Assembly (NCBI GenBank): GCA_049652985.1
Contig: JBASFK010000010.1
Span: 94,435 to 158,434, forward strand
From: UBA7657 sp049652985
Lineage (GTDB): Bacteria > Pseudomonadota > Alphaproteobacteria > Micavibrionales > Micavibrionaceae
Length of the DNA: 64,000 nt
Direction of reading: 5' to 3'
Made by a program: the position numbers and the translations under genes. The notes below the pieces were generated by a model that was given only the letters and a program-made list of their open reading frames with translations, was not told where the DNA came from and did no database searches. How positions within the stretch are numbered: the first letter of the stretch is position 1; every line of letters starts with the position of its first letter. Positions 8,439 to 17,012 of the stretch are shown here, in pieces.

Positions 8439-8563
8439 TTCAATTGAAGAATTTTGCGGCGAAAATGATGGCTTTCGAGAACCGGAGCGCAGCGTACATT
8501 TTGGTACGTGAGCACCGGAAGCGCAGAAAGACGGCATTTGCAGCCCAAAAGGCGATAATTGGG
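8439..8563. repeat. palindromic dispersed repeat, copy 1
   Basis: A near-palindromic intergenic element, colinear without gaps to 59253-59377. Nested stems: outer TCAATT (8440-8445) with AATTGG (8557-8562); long stem 8463-8476 with 8526-8539; apical stem CGTAC (8493-8497) with GTACG (8504-8508) around a 6-nt loop. Two related segments, GAGAACCGGAGCGCAG and GAGCACCGGAAGCGCAG, flank the apical hairpin. It lies directly after the stop of the receiver gene (8566) and before the export gene start (8304). Short open frames across it are artefacts of the repeat. Confidence 0.82.
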
Positions 8564-8565
8564 AG

Positions 8566-9390
8566 TTAGGACTTGGGAGCGGGCGTGATCACGTGCTCGA
8601 TCACTTTCGCGCCGACGGGAACGTCCAGCAGTGTCACCGTGACCTCCACCGGCATCGATCCCGATGAAACGATATCGTCGCAGCCCCCCAGCGATTCCGC
8701 AAAACGGTTCGCGGCCTCGACCGGTTCGGTGTCATAGACCGGCCTTTGCAGCATCAGCGCGTACTCATACTTCGATGTCTGGCCGATGATGTCCGACTGG
8801 CGGCGCAGGAGGACAAGATATTGCGACAGCTTCGCCACCGCGTAGTCAGCGGCGTACGCGCCGTCATTATCGCGGATTTCCTTGTAGTTGCTGACCGAGA
8901 TGAACAGCATGAATGTGCGCTCGCCATACCTGTCGGCGCGGTCGACCGCGGATAAAAACAACTGGTTGAACGCCGATTTTGCGATCACGCCGCCCGCGCT
9001 CGGGAAATCCTCTGAATCATCCCCAATGCGGCGTATAAGCTTCGTCAGACGTTCGGCATTGCCTATGCGCTCATCAAGAATGGTGATATCCAGCGGCTTG
9101 TTCATGGCGTCGTTGCAGCCAAGCTTCAGCGCTTCCTGGCGCGAGGCAGACTCCGTAAGCAGGAAAATATAAGGGTAATTGGCAACCGAGCGGCGGATAT
9201 TCAAAATGACCGGGCGCGGGCTTGTGAGCGGCGCGGGGTCGAGATAAATCACATCGAATTCCTCGTTCGCCAGACGCTCGACGGCATTATTCTTGACGGC
9301 CTCCTGGGTGATCTTGTGGCCCATGGGCTCCAACCGCGACTTGATAAGCTGCCCTGCGAGCGCATCCCGATCGACAACCAGAACTTTCAT
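8566..9390 (-). CDS. response regulator: receiver domain plus degenerate GGDEF domain
   Basis: 274 aa. The N-terminal receiver domain starts MKVLVVDRD, with the acidic pair, phospho-acceptor Asp51 (VIYLDPAP) and the conserved Lys98 (NKPLD). After a linker, residues 140-260 have a GGDEF-type fold (FNQLFLSAVDRADRYGERTFMLFISVSNYKEI...LLRRQSDIIGQTSKYEYALML). The signature GG[DE]EF is replaced by SKYEY at 206-210, so it should not make cyclic di-GMP. It could be a phosphorylation-controlled protein-interaction module. It is transcribed toward the palindromic repeat. Confidence 0.8.
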   Translation of the reverse strand: MKVLVVDRDALAGQLIKSRLEPMGHKITQEAVKNNAVERLANEEFDVIYLDPAPLTSPRPVILNIRRSVANYPYIFLLTESASRQEALKLGCNDAMNKPLDITILDERIGNAERLTKLIRRIGDDSEDFPSAGGVIAKSAFNQLFLSAVDRADRYGERTFMLFISVSNYKEIRDNDGAYAADYAVAKLSQYLVLLRRQSDIIGQTSKYEYALMLQRPVYDTEPVEAANRFAESLGGCDDIVSSGSMPVEVTVTLLDVPVGAKVIEHVITPAPKS

Positions 9391-9584
9391 GCTTTGATCC
9401 TTTTGAAACGGCTCGGAATGGGCGGAAAACGACCCCAGCCTTTGATACTATCCATGATCGTTAAAAAAAGGGTAAATGAAAAGCCTTTTTTAACAATATT
9501 TCGCCTTATTACGGGCCTTTACGTGCCCCTGGCTGGTTTGACTTTCGGTAAATACTGCGTTAGACAAGCCCCCTGATGGTTAAT

Positions 9585-9670
9585 GCCCTGGTGGCGGAAT
9601 GGTAGACGCGCAGGTTTCAGGTACCTGTGGCCGCAAGGCTGTGAAGGTTCGAGTCCTTTCCTGGGCACCA
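9585..9670 (+). tRNA. tRNA-Leu (anticodon CAG)
   Basis: 86 nt with encoded CCA. The cloverleaf fits a class II tRNA: D arm GGCGGAATGGTAGACGC, anticodon stem CAGGT/ACCTG around TTCAGGT (anticodon CAG), a variable arm (GTGGCCGCAAGGCTGT), T arm GAAGGTTCGAGTCCTTT. The acceptor stem GCCCTGG/CCTGGGC has a U-U mismatch at position 5. It lies 30 bp upstream of the RNase D-like gene. Confidence 0.95.
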
Positions 9671-9700
9671 TCCGCGGACTTTTTACTTTAAGGTTCAGGC

Positions 9701-10312
9701 ATGAGCATTACGCTGCACAAAAACGATCTCCCTTCGAGCCTCGATCTCGGCGCAAGCGTCGCCGTGGATACGGAAACCCTCGGCCTCAATCCTGCGCGCG
9801 ACCCGCTTTGCCTCGTCCAGCTTTCAAAAGGCGACGGCAACGCGCATATCGTCCAGCTTAACCGCGACACCTACGATGCGCCGAACCTCAAGAAAATTCT
9901 TTCCGACAAAAAAATGATGAAGATTTTTCATTTCGCGCGTTTCGATCTCGCGATCATCAAGGCCTATCTTGGCATAGATTGCGCGCCGGTTTACTGCACG
10001 CGCACCGCCTCGCGTCTCGTGCGCACATACACCGACAAGCATGGCCTTCGCGACATCTGCAGGGAACTCCTGAACGTCGAACTCAACAAGCAGCAGCAAT
10101 CTTCCGACTGGGGCGCCGAAACGCTGAGCCAGGATCAGCTCAACTATGCTGCCGGTGACGTGCTGCATCTGCACGCGCTGAAAAGAAAACTGGACGACAT
10201 GCTCGAGCGCGAAAGCCGCACCGAGCTTGCTCGCAAATGTTTCGACTTCCTCCCCGTCCGCGCCGAGCTCGACCTTGCCGGCTGGGCCGGTGTTGATATT
10301 TTCGAGCACTGA
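9701..10312 (+). CDS. rnd: RNase D-like 3'-5' exoribonuclease (single-domain)
   Basis: 203 aa, about half the length of E. coli RNase D because it lacks the HRDC domains. The DEDDy exonuclease motifs are present: ExoI VDTET (residues 22-26), ExoII HFARFD (about 90), ExoIII with YAAGDVLHLH (about 150). It is expected to trim 3' ends of RNA. It heads the lptCAB block and its stop overlaps the kdsD start (TGATG), a standard alphaproteobacterial arrangement. Confidence 0.9.
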   Translation: MSITLHKNDLPSSLDLGASVAVDTETLGLNPARDPLCLVQLSKGDGNAHIVQLNRDTYDAPNLKKILSDKKMMKIFHFARFDLAIIKAYLGIDCAPVYCTRTASRLVRTYTDKHGLRDICRELLNVELNKQQQSSDWGAETLSQDQLNYAAGDVLHLHALKRKLDDMLERESRTELARKCFDFLPVRAELDLAGWAGVDIFEH

Positions 10313-11316
10313 TGAAAAGCGCAAGCGCACAGAAAAACAATTCCGCCGACGCCGCCGAGGCCATCCGTGTGCTGGAAGCCGAGATTGACGGCCTGAAAAA
10401 ACTGGCCGCCTCTATCGACGGTAATTTCACCGACGCCGTCGCCGCAATTCACGCCATGAAAGAAGGCCGCCACGCGGGCCGCCTGATCGTCGCTGGCATC
10501 GGCAAAAGCGGCCACATCGCGCGCAAAATAGCCGCCACCATGGCTTCCACCGGCACCCCGGCCTACTACGTCCACCCCGGCGAGGCCAGCCACGGTGACC
10601 TCGGCATGATCACGGAACGCGACGTCGTCCTGATGCTTTCGAACTCCGGCGAAAACCCCGAGCTTTCCGACCTCATCCATTACACACGCCGCTACGGCAT
10701 AAAACTTGTCGCCATCACCGGCAATGAGACCGGCACACTTGGCAAACATTCCGACATCGTCCTGCTGCTGCCCGCCGCGCCGGAAGCCTGCCCGAACGGC
10801 CTCGCGCCCACCACCTCTACCACAATGATGCTCGCGCTCGGCGATGCGCTTGCCGTCGCGCTTCTTAACCGTATGGGCCTGACGAAAGAACAGTATAAGG
10901 TCTTCCATCCCGGCGGCAAACTCGGTCGCAAGCTGATGAAAGTCTCCGAACTTATGGTCCCGCTGGCCGACATGCCGCTCGTCGATGAAACCGCGAAAAT
11001 GGACGAGGCCATCATCGTCCTCGCCGGGAAAAATCTCGGCGCCGCCGTCGTCGTCGATAAAAACAAAAACCTGAAGGGCATCATCACCGACGGCGACCTC
11101 AAGCGCCACATGTCGGGCGACCTCATGAAAAAACCCGTGACCGAAATCATGACGACCACGCCGAAATCGATTCAATCCGGCGCCCTCGCCGCCGAAGCGC
11201 TCGACATGATGACGAAAGTCAAAGGCCGCTATCTCACCTCGCTTCTTGTCATGGATTCGGGCAAACTCGTCGGCATGATCCGGCTCCAGGATTGTTTGCA
11301 AGCCGGTCTCGTCTAG
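10312..11316 (+). CDS. kdsD: arabinose-5-phosphate isomerase
   Basis: Converts ribulose-5-phosphate to arabinose-5-phosphate, the first step to Kdo of lipopolysaccharide. 334 aa, normal length. SIS domain (about 50-190) with GIGKSGHIARKIAATMASTGTPAYYVHPGEASHGDLG and SNSGENPEL; the family motif LAPTTSTTMMLALGDALAVAL; then tandem CBS domains (about 215-330) with ITDGDLKRH. Followed after 9 bp by lptC, consistent with a lipopolysaccharide operon. Confidence 0.95.
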   Translation: MKSASAQKNNSADAAEAIRVLEAEIDGLKKLAASIDGNFTDAVAAIHAMKEGRHAGRLIVAGIGKSGHIARKIAATMASTGTPAYYVHPGEASHGDLGMITERDVVLMLSNSGENPELSDLIHYTRRYGIKLVAITGNETGTLGKHSDIVLLLPAAPEACPNGLAPTTSTTMMLALGDALAVALLNRMGLTKEQYKVFHPGGKLGRKLMKVSELMVPLADMPLVDETAKMDEAIIVLAGKNLGAAVVVDKNKNLKGIITDGDLKRHMSGDLMKKPVTEIMTTTPKSIQSGALAAEALDMMTKVKGRYLTSLLVMDSGKLVGMIRLQDCLQAGLV

Positions 11317-11325
11317 GAGGCGCGC

Positions 11326-12009
11326 GTGACAGAACAAAATCCCGATAACGAATTACGCGCCGGGAAATACGACCGCCTCATCCGCGAGCGCGAAACCCCT
11401 GCCCACAATCCGAAATGGTCGAAATTCGTGCGCCGCATGCGTCTCGTGCTGCCCGTTGTTGCGCTTGCGCTGTTCGCCGTCGTCTTCGTCTGGAGCGACG
11501 TCCAGCGCAACAACATCATGCCCATTCAGGATTTAGCCAAAGCCCCCGTCGTCGGGCAGAATGAACTCGTCAACCCGCGCTTCGAAAGCACCGACAACGA
11601 CAACCAGCCCTACACCGTCACCGCTAAGCGCGCTGTCCAGAACAAAAGTGATGAACAGCTCGTCATGCTCGACGAACCCGTCGGCGACCTGCTCCTCAAC
11701 AGCGGCGGGCATATTGGCGTCCGCGCCGACCGCGGCAGCTTCCGCCAGGATAATAAAATCCTTCTCCTCCGCGGCAAAGTCCGCCTCGATCACGACCGCG
11801 GCTACCGGCTTGAAACCGAAGAGCTCGACCTCGATCTCATGAAAAACAGCGCGCTCTCGAAGGTCGACGTCGCCGGACAGGGGCCCGAGGGCACCATCGA
11901 CTCGAAAGGTCTTGAAGGCTACAGCGATAGCGGTCGCATCATTTTCAACGGCCCCGCGAAACTCATTCTCACCAACACCTCCGGCGGACCGAAGGAGTTC
12001 ATCCCATGA
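11326..12009 (+). CDS. lptC: lipopolysaccharide transport periplasmic protein LptC
   Basis: 227 aa, GTG start with AGGAGG 8 bp upstream. A cytosolic basic stretch (RERETPAHNPKWSKFVRRMR) precedes a single membrane anchor (about residues 39-57). A periplasmic beta-jellyroll follows, as in the bitopic LptC of the LptBFGC bridge (VGQNELVNPRFESTDNDNQPYTVTAKRA...). Overlaps lptA by 4 bp. Sequence identity within the LptC family is generally low; position and topology make the call secure. Confidence 0.88.
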   Translation: MTEQNPDNELRAGKYDRLIRERETPAHNPKWSKFVRRMRLVLPVVALALFAVVFVWSDVQRNNIMPIQDLAKAPVVGQNELVNPRFESTDNDNQPYTVTAKRAVQNKSDEQLVMLDEPVGDLLLNSGGHIGVRADRGSFRQDNKILLLRGKVRLDHDRGYRLETEELDLDLMKNSALSKVDVAGQGPEGTIDSKGLEGYSDSGRIIFNGPAKLILTNTSGGPKEFIP

Positions 12010-12938
12010 AACATTTCATTCTCGCATTGCTTGTTCTCATTCCGCTTGCCGCGCAGGCGCAGGGCCTTCAGCCCTCCAGCGATGAACCTGTTGAAATCAC
12101 AGCCGATGGCTCGCTCGAATGGAACCGCAACGAAAAACTTTTCATCGCCCGCGACAACGCCAAAGCCGTGCAGGGCGCATCCTCCATCGCCGCCGCGACG
12201 CTCACCGCGCACTACCGCGACGGCCAAGGCGGCGGCATGAACATTCACCGCGTCGAGGCCGACAACAATGTCGAGCTGAAATCGAAAGACTCCACCGCCT
12301 ACGGCCAGCGCGCCGATTACGACCTCGCCAAGGGCTTCGCCGTCATGACCGGCGACAATTTGCGCATGACCTCGCCGACACAAACCGTCGTTGCCCGCGA
12401 CAAATTCGAATACTGGGTGAATGAGGGCCGCCTCGTCGCCGTCGGCAATGCCCGCGTCGACAAGAAAAACGAAGCCGGCGAAACCGATACGCTTCAGGCC
12501 GACATCATCTCCGCCATCCTGAAAGACAATGCGCAGGGCAAACGCGAACTTCATACAGCCGAGGCTGACGGCAACGTCGTCATCACCACGCCCGCCGAAA
12601 AAGTCACCGGCAAACACGGCACCTATAATGCGCAGACCAACAAGGCCACGCTCACGGGCGGCGTCGTTCTTCACCGCGGTCCCAATATGCTCGAGGGTGA
12701 ACGCGCCGAGGTCGATCTCAACACCAACACCAGCCAGCTATTCGGCGGCCCCACGATGCAGAAAACCGGCGGCCAGGTCCGCGGCGTTTTTTATCCCGGC
12801 ACCGAGAAAAAAGGCAGCAGCGCGGGGACAATACCTTCGCCGATGACCGTCCCGACCCCCGGCGCTTCAAACGAAAAAACGCAGGATTCCGCCACGTTCC
12901 CGGACGAAAACGGGCCGCGCCTGCTGACTGTCGAATAG
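12006..12938 (+). CDS. lptA: LPS transport periplasmic protein LptA, extended form
   Basis: 310 aa with a Sec signal peptide (cleavage after AAQAQ, about 20). The body is built of OstA/LptA beta-jellyroll strands: DEPVEITADGSLEWNRNEKLFIARDNAKAV, VELKSKDSTAYGQRADYDLAKGFAVMTG and NVVITTPAEKVTGKHGTYNAQTNKATLTGG. It is clearly longer than E. coli LptA (185 aa), enough for roughly two OstA units, with a Pro/Thr-rich tail. It forms the periplasmic bridge between LptC and LptD. Between lptC and lptB. Confidence 0.92.
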   Translation: MKHFILALLVLIPLAAQAQGLQPSSDEPVEITADGSLEWNRNEKLFIARDNAKAVQGASSIAAATLTAHYRDGQGGGMNIHRVEADNNVELKSKDSTAYGQRADYDLAKGFAVMTGDNLRMTSPTQTVVARDKFEYWVNEGRLVAVGNARVDKKNEAGETDTLQADIISAILKDNAQGKRELHTAEADGNVVITTPAEKVTGKHGTYNAQTNKATLTGGVVLHRGPNMLEGERAEVDLNTNTSQLFGGPTMQKTGGQVRGVFYPGTEKKGSSAGTIPSPMTVPTPGASNEKTQDSATFPDENGPRLLTVE

Positions 12939-12994
12939 CTTTCGAATGGACGCGCCGGTTCGATTCGTATAAATTGTTTTTCAGGTAAAGACTC

Positions 12995-13762
12995 ATGAGC
13001 GAAATGAAAATCAACCCGCACCCGCGCATCAAGGAGGTCCCCAAGGGCCTCACCGCCGATCATCTGTCGAAGAGCTACAAAAAGCGCCCCGTGCTTCGCA
13101 ATGTCAGCTTCTCGATCCAGCGCGGCGAAGCCGTCGCCCTGCTCGGCCCCAACGGCGCCGGCAAAACCACCTGCTTCTACATCATCACCGGCCTCATCGC
13201 ACCCGACGGCGGCTATATCCAGCTCGACGGCCAGGACGTCACTTCGCTGCCCATGTATCGCCGCTCGCGCCTCGGTATCGGCTACCTGCCGCAGGAGGCC
13301 TCTATTTTCCGCGGCCTCACCGTCGAGCAAAATCTTCGCGCCGTCATCGAGGCGCAGGAGCTTCAGGCCGAAGACCAGGACATGCTGCTCGAAGACCTGC
13401 TCTCCGAATTCGGAATCGAGCATTTGCGCCGCACCCCCGCCCTCGCGCTCTCGGGCGGTGAACGCCGCCGCGTCGAAATCGCCCGCGCGCTGGCCGCTCG
13501 CCCGCAATTCATGCTGCTCGATGAACCCCTCGCCGGAATCGACCCCATCGCCGTCGCCGATATCCGCCGCCTTATCACTTATCTCAAACAGCGCGGCATC
13601 GGCGTGCTCATCACCGACCACAACGTCCGCGATTGTCTGGGCATCGTCGACCGTGCCTATATCCTCCATGATGGCCGCGTGCTCATGGAAGGCAGCCCCG
13701 AAGAAATCGTCGCCAACGACGACGTCCGCCGCGTTTATCTCGGCGAGAATTTCAACCTGTAA
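12995..13762 (+). CDS. lptB: LPS export ABC transporter ATPase LptB
   Basis: 255 aa ATPase powering lipopolysaccharide extraction by LptFG. Walker A GPNGAGKTT (about residues 50-58), Q-loop at YLPQEASIFRGLTVEQNL, signature LSGGERRRVEIARAL, Walker B FMLLDEPLAGIDP, switch His in LITDHNVRDCL. The N-terminus carries about 20 extra residues before the first strand. It is followed 27 bp later by rpoN, the common lptB-rpoN pair. Confidence 0.96.
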   Translation: MSEMKINPHPRIKEVPKGLTADHLSKSYKKRPVLRNVSFSIQRGEAVALLGPNGAGKTTCFYIITGLIAPDGGYIQLDGQDVTSLPMYRRSRLGIGYLPQEASIFRGLTVEQNLRAVIEAQELQAEDQDMLLEDLLSEFGIEHLRRTPALALSGGERRRVEIARALAARPQFMLLDEPLAGIDPIAVADIRRLITYLKQRGIGVLITDHNVRDCLGIVDRAYILHDGRVLMEGSPEEIVANDDVRRVYLGENFNL

Positions 13763-13789
13763 TTTACTTTCGCCGTGTTATAATGCCCC

Positions 13790-15238
13790 ATGACCGGTAA
13801 CACACCCAAAATGGGTCAGCGCCTCGATTTCCGCCAGTCCCAACAGCTTGTCATGACGCCGCAGCTCCAGCAGGCCATCAAGCTGCTGCAGCTCAGCAAC
13901 ATCGAGCTTACGGAATTCATCGAGGAGGAGATTGCGCAAAATCCGCTGCTTGAAAAAGCCGAAGCCGATCCCGGCGAATCCGCCGACCACGAGAAGAAAG
14001 AAGAATCCGACAACATCCAGGACGATTTCGACGCCTCACACGCGAACGAAACCACGCCTGATTTCGATCCCGGCTCATCCATGGCCTCCGTCGGCCCCGG
14101 CGGCAATTCGAATTTCGACGAAATGGACGAAGGCTTCGAAAGCCGGATGAGCACGGAAAAAACCCTGCGCGAGCATCTCACCGAACAGCTTTATATCGCC
14201 TTCGACGACAACCGCGACCGCGTCATCGGCGCGCTTCTGATCGACCAGCTCGACGAAACCGGGTATCTGCGCGCCGACCCGGTGCCGCTGGCCGAACAAC
14301 TCGGTGCCTCGCAGGAACGCATCGAGAAACTGCTCAAGAAAATGAAAACCTTCGATCCCGTCGGCGTGTTCGCCGCCGATCTTTCCGAATGCCTGGCGCT
14401 CCAGCTCGCGGAAAAAAATGCGCTCGACGAACCGATGCAAAAACTCCTCGCCAATTTGAATCTTCTCGCCGGACATGAAATGAAAAAGCTCCGCGAGGCC
14501 TGCGGCGTCAACGAAACCTACCTCGCGGACATGATCGCGGAAATCAAGCGGCTCAATCCCCGCCCCGCCGGAGAATTCGATCATCTCGTCGTGCAGACCG
14601 CCGTGCCCGATGTCCTCATGAAACGCCTGCCGAAAAATGTCGGCGGCGGCTGGCGCGTCGAGCTCAACAGCGAAACCCTTCCTCGCGTACTCGTCAACCA
14701 GACCTACTACACCGAGGTCGCCAAAAGCGCGACGCAGAAAAAAGACCGCGAATATCTGACGGAGAAACTCAACTCCGCCAACTGGCTGGTCCGTGCCCTC
14801 GACCAGCGCGCGCAGACGATTTTAAAAGTCGGCGCAGAAATCGTCGAGCAGCAGGACGCCTTCTTCAATTACGGCATCGAATTTTTAAAACCCCTCACCC
14901 GCAAGGAAATCGCCGAAATCATCGGCATGCACGAAAGCACCGTCAGCCGCGTCACGTCGGGCAAATTCATCGGCACGCCGCGCGGCATTTTCGAGCTCCG
15001 GTTTTTCTTCTCCACTGCGCTAGAGAGCGAGGACGGCACCTCCCACTCCTCTGAATCCGTAAAAGCCCGCATCAGGACCCTGATCGACGCTGAAGACCCC
15101 GCGCACATACTCTCGGATGATAAAATCGTGGAAATCCTGGCCGCCGAGGGAATCGAGCTTGCCCGCCGCACCGTCGCCAAATACCGGGAAGGCCTTAATA
15201 TCCCCTCCTCGGTCCTGCGCCGGCGCCAGAAGAAATAA
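13790..15238 (+). CDS. rpoN: RNA polymerase sigma-54 factor
   Basis: 482 aa. Region I is Gln/Leu-rich (LDFRQSQQLVMTPQLQQAIKLLQLSNIELTEFIEEEIAQNPLLE), followed by an acidic region II (about 60-120), core-binding domain, the helix-turn-helix (KEIAEIIGMHESTVSRVTSGKFIGTPRGIFELRFFF) and the C-terminal RpoN box ARRTVAKYREGLNIPSS. It directs transcription of promoters needing an AAA+ activator. In the usual context between lptB and hpf. Confidence 0.97.
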   Translation: MTGNTPKMGQRLDFRQSQQLVMTPQLQQAIKLLQLSNIELTEFIEEEIAQNPLLEKAEADPGESADHEKKEESDNIQDDFDASHANETTPDFDPGSSMASVGPGGNSNFDEMDEGFESRMSTEKTLREHLTEQLYIAFDDNRDRVIGALLIDQLDETGYLRADPVPLAEQLGASQERIEKLLKKMKTFDPVGVFAADLSECLALQLAEKNALDEPMQKLLANLNLLAGHEMKKLREACGVNETYLADMIAEIKRLNPRPAGEFDHLVVQTAVPDVLMKRLPKNVGGGWRVELNSETLPRVLVNQTYYTEVAKSATQKKDREYLTEKLNSANWLVRALDQRAQTILKVGAEIVEQQDAFFNYGIEFLKPLTRKEIAEIIGMHESTVSRVTSGKFIGTPRGIFELRFFFSTALESEDGTSHSSESVKARIRTLIDAEDPAHILSDDKIVEILAAEGIELARRTVAKYREGLNIPSSVLRRRQKK

Positions 15239-15287
15239 ACCGCAAACAAGTCATAAAATTGCGTTAAAAAATTTCTGAAATCTATGG

Positions 15288-15317
15288 TTAACCGGCTGAA
15301 CCGCTTTATGTTATAAT
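15288..15317 (+). promoter_or_regulatory. candidate promoter of hpf
   Basis: A consensus TATAAT at 15312-15317 lies 41 bp upstream of the hpf ATG. The best -35 match is TTAACC at 15288-15293 with an 18-bp spacer. The -10 is strong and the -35 weak, so this is a plausible but unproven start of independent hpf transcription. Confidence 0.45.
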
Positions 15318-15357
15318 TATATCTATACCCTTCAATCAGGAACAGGATGAGAACGAT

Positions 15358-15954
15358 ATGGAACTGTCAGTTCATGGAAAACAGATAGATGTCGGCGACT
15401 CGCTGCGCGGCCATGTAAAAGAAAAAATCGAGGATCTCAGCGAAAAATATTTCAACCACACCACGTTCGCGAATATCACATTTTCCAAAGAGGGCCACGG
15501 CCACGCCCGCACCCGCGCCCATATTTCAATCAAGCTTGGCAAAAATATCATGGTCGTCGCCGACGCGGTCGAGACCGATCCCTATATCGCCTTCGACTCC
15601 GCCGCCGAAAAAGCGGGCAAGCAGCTACGCCGCTACAAGCGGAAATTGCGCGACCATCACGAGCGCACCGAACAATCGCCCGAGGCCGAAATCACGAAAG
15701 CCCGCGATTACGTCCTCGCCACCGGCGGCCACGATAAGGAACTCCCGTCCGAGCAGTCCCCCGCCGTCATCGCCGAAATGGCCACCAATATCGAAACCCT
15801 CACGGTGTCCGATGCCGTCATGCGGCTCGAGCTTGCCGACCTCCCGGCGCTCATGTTCCGCAACGCCAGCCATAACGGCCTGAACATGGTGTTCCGCCGC
15901 CCCGACGGCAATGTCGGCTGGGTCGATCCCGAAAGTCGTGCAAAAAAATTGTAG
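15358..15954 (+). CDS. hpf: ribosome hibernation promoting factor, long form
   Basis: 198 aa, matching the long HPF class. The N-terminal S30AE domain (residues 1-100: MELSVHGKQIDVGDSLRGHVKEKIEDL..., DAVETDPYIAFDSAAEKAGKQLRRYKRKLRDHH) binds the decoding site. The C-terminal dimerisation domain (about 145-195: LTVSDAVMRLELADLPALMFRNASHNGLNMVFRRPDGNVGWVDP) joins two 70S ribosomes into 100S. A strong terminator follows directly. Confidence 0.95.
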   Translation: MELSVHGKQIDVGDSLRGHVKEKIEDLSEKYFNHTTFANITFSKEGHGHARTRAHISIKLGKNIMVVADAVETDPYIAFDSAAEKAGKQLRRYKRKLRDHHERTEQSPEAEITKARDYVLATGGHDKELPSEQSPAVIAEMATNIETLTVSDAVMRLELADLPALMFRNASHNGLNMVFRRPDGNVGWVDPESRAKKL

Positions 15955-15975
15955 TTTAAGTAATAAAATATTCAG

Positions 15976-16010
15976 AAAAAAGCCCGCTAAACCTCCCGGC
16001 GGGCTTTTTC
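15976..16010 (+). terminator. intrinsic terminator after hpf
   Basis: Stem AAAAAGCCCGC / GCGGGCTTTTT with a loop of about 11 nt and a T tract that is part of the stem, 22 bp after the hpf stop. The A-rich 5' arm makes it usable in both directions. Confidence 0.85.
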
Positions 16011-16116
16011 GTCTTTTGAAAGTTCTAAAAAAAATTTCTGGTCCGGGACGGATTTTTTCTGCTAGTTAAGCGTTACTGCGTATAGGATTTATATTCGGGA
16101 TTTATAAAAGGCAAAA

Positions 16117-16593
16117 ATGTCCATCGAGTCTGACATCATGAATATCGGGGCGAGCCTCGTTCTGCCTGACCTGAAAGTAAACGGCAGCGCGCAGGTTCTT
16201 CAGTCTGCCGCCGCGCAGGCTTCGCAGCATGTCCCGGCGAATGCGGAAATATTGTACGCCGAACTCCTGCGCCAGGAACGTCTCGGCTCATCGAGCATCG
16301 GTGGCGGCGTCGCGATCCTTCACCTGCAATTGCCTGCGCTGAGCGAGCCCTTTGTCATGCTCTCGCGCCTGTCCGAAAGTGTCGAGTTCAACGCCGCCGA
16401 CGGCGACCCGGTCGATCTCGTCCTGCTTTTGCTTTCGCCGGAATCCGACGGCCCGATGCATCTGTGCCGCCTCGCGCAATTGTCACGCACCTTTAGAAAT
16501 GAAAAGCTTTGCGCCGATCTGCGCGCCGCGCGCACCGAAGACACAATGCGCGAATTGCTGAGCGTGCCCGAAGACTGGCAACTCGCCGCTTAA
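16117..16593 (+). CDS. ptsN: nitrogen-PTS EIIA protein (PtsN-like)
   Basis: 158 aa. PTS EIIA-2 domain: ILYAELLRQERLGSSSIGGGVAILHLQLPAL carries the phospho-acceptor histidine (His69) in the family position (normally GIAIPHGR). FNAADGDPVDLVLLLLSPES...HLCRLAQLSRTF matches the following segment. The residues after His are LQ instead of the usual GR, and the N-terminus is shortened and divergent. Position after rpoN-hpf is the standard one. It would regulate nitrogen, potassium or cell-envelope functions according to phosphorylation; no PTSNtr phospho-donor gene lies in this window. Confidence 0.85.
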   Translation: MSIESDIMNIGASLVLPDLKVNGSAQVLQSAAAQASQHVPANAEILYAELLRQERLGSSSIGGGVAILHLQLPALSEPFVMLSRLSESVEFNAADGDPVDLVLLLLSPESDGPMHLCRLAQLSRTFRNEKLCADLRAARTEDTMRELLSVPEDWQLAA

Positions 16594-16609
16594 AAAACAC
16601 GAATGATGA

Positions 16610-16843
16610 TTAGTGAACCGTGACCGGTTCGAGGTCGTTGTGACGAACCGCGATAATCGCCGTATCGCGCGTATCCATCACCGACAGCGGCGTACCGTCC
16701 GCGGCGTGAATAGCGAAAGCCGGGCGGTTCTGAATCATCACCGGCCGGATATAGGCCAGCTGCTGAACGCCGAAATTGCGAAAATCCTGGGCCGAAAGCC
16801 CTTTGAAAAACGCGATGGAATTTAAATCCTTGTTATTGATCAT
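16610..16843 (-). CDS. DUF1150 family protein
   Basis: 77 aa, start at 16843 after GAGGGG. Recognised by the DUF1150 pattern: GLSAQDFRNFGVQQLAYIRPV and AFAIHAADGTPLSVMDTRDTAIIAVRHNDLEPVTVH. The family is small, cytosolic and largely alphaproteobacterial, of unknown function, and often lies beside an Hsp20 gene. No Hsp20 is found here. Confidence 0.88.
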   Translation of the reverse strand: MINNKDLNSIAFFKGLSAQDFRNFGVQQLAYIRPVMIQNRPAFAIHAADGTPLSVMDTRDTAIIAVRHNDLEPVTVH

Positions 16844-17012
16844 GCCGACCCCTCTCTCTATATTCTACCATGCCGGACTTGCCTGTTTCATTAAATTTGT
16901 TCTTTTTCCGCCGTTTTCAATAGGCTGGCCCCTAGGATTTAAGTCTCCGGAATCAAGCCTTTATCAGGATTTACGGACCCCGGCGTCGAATCGGCCTGCT
17001 TATCGGCCTCCC

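Noticed and set aside
8363..8548. 61-codon minus-strand frame
   Set aside because: Lies across palindromic repeat copy 1; the same repeat at 59249 does not keep it open in the same frame.
9316..9576. 86-codon plus-strand frame ending before tRNA-Leu
   Set aside because: Begins antisense to the receiver gene and runs through its promoter region; no ribosome site.
9585..9670. tRNA-Leu as an integration site for the accessory patch at 6.3-9.4 kb
   Set aside because: The 3' end of the tRNA faces away from the patch and no repeated tRNA end was found on the left side.
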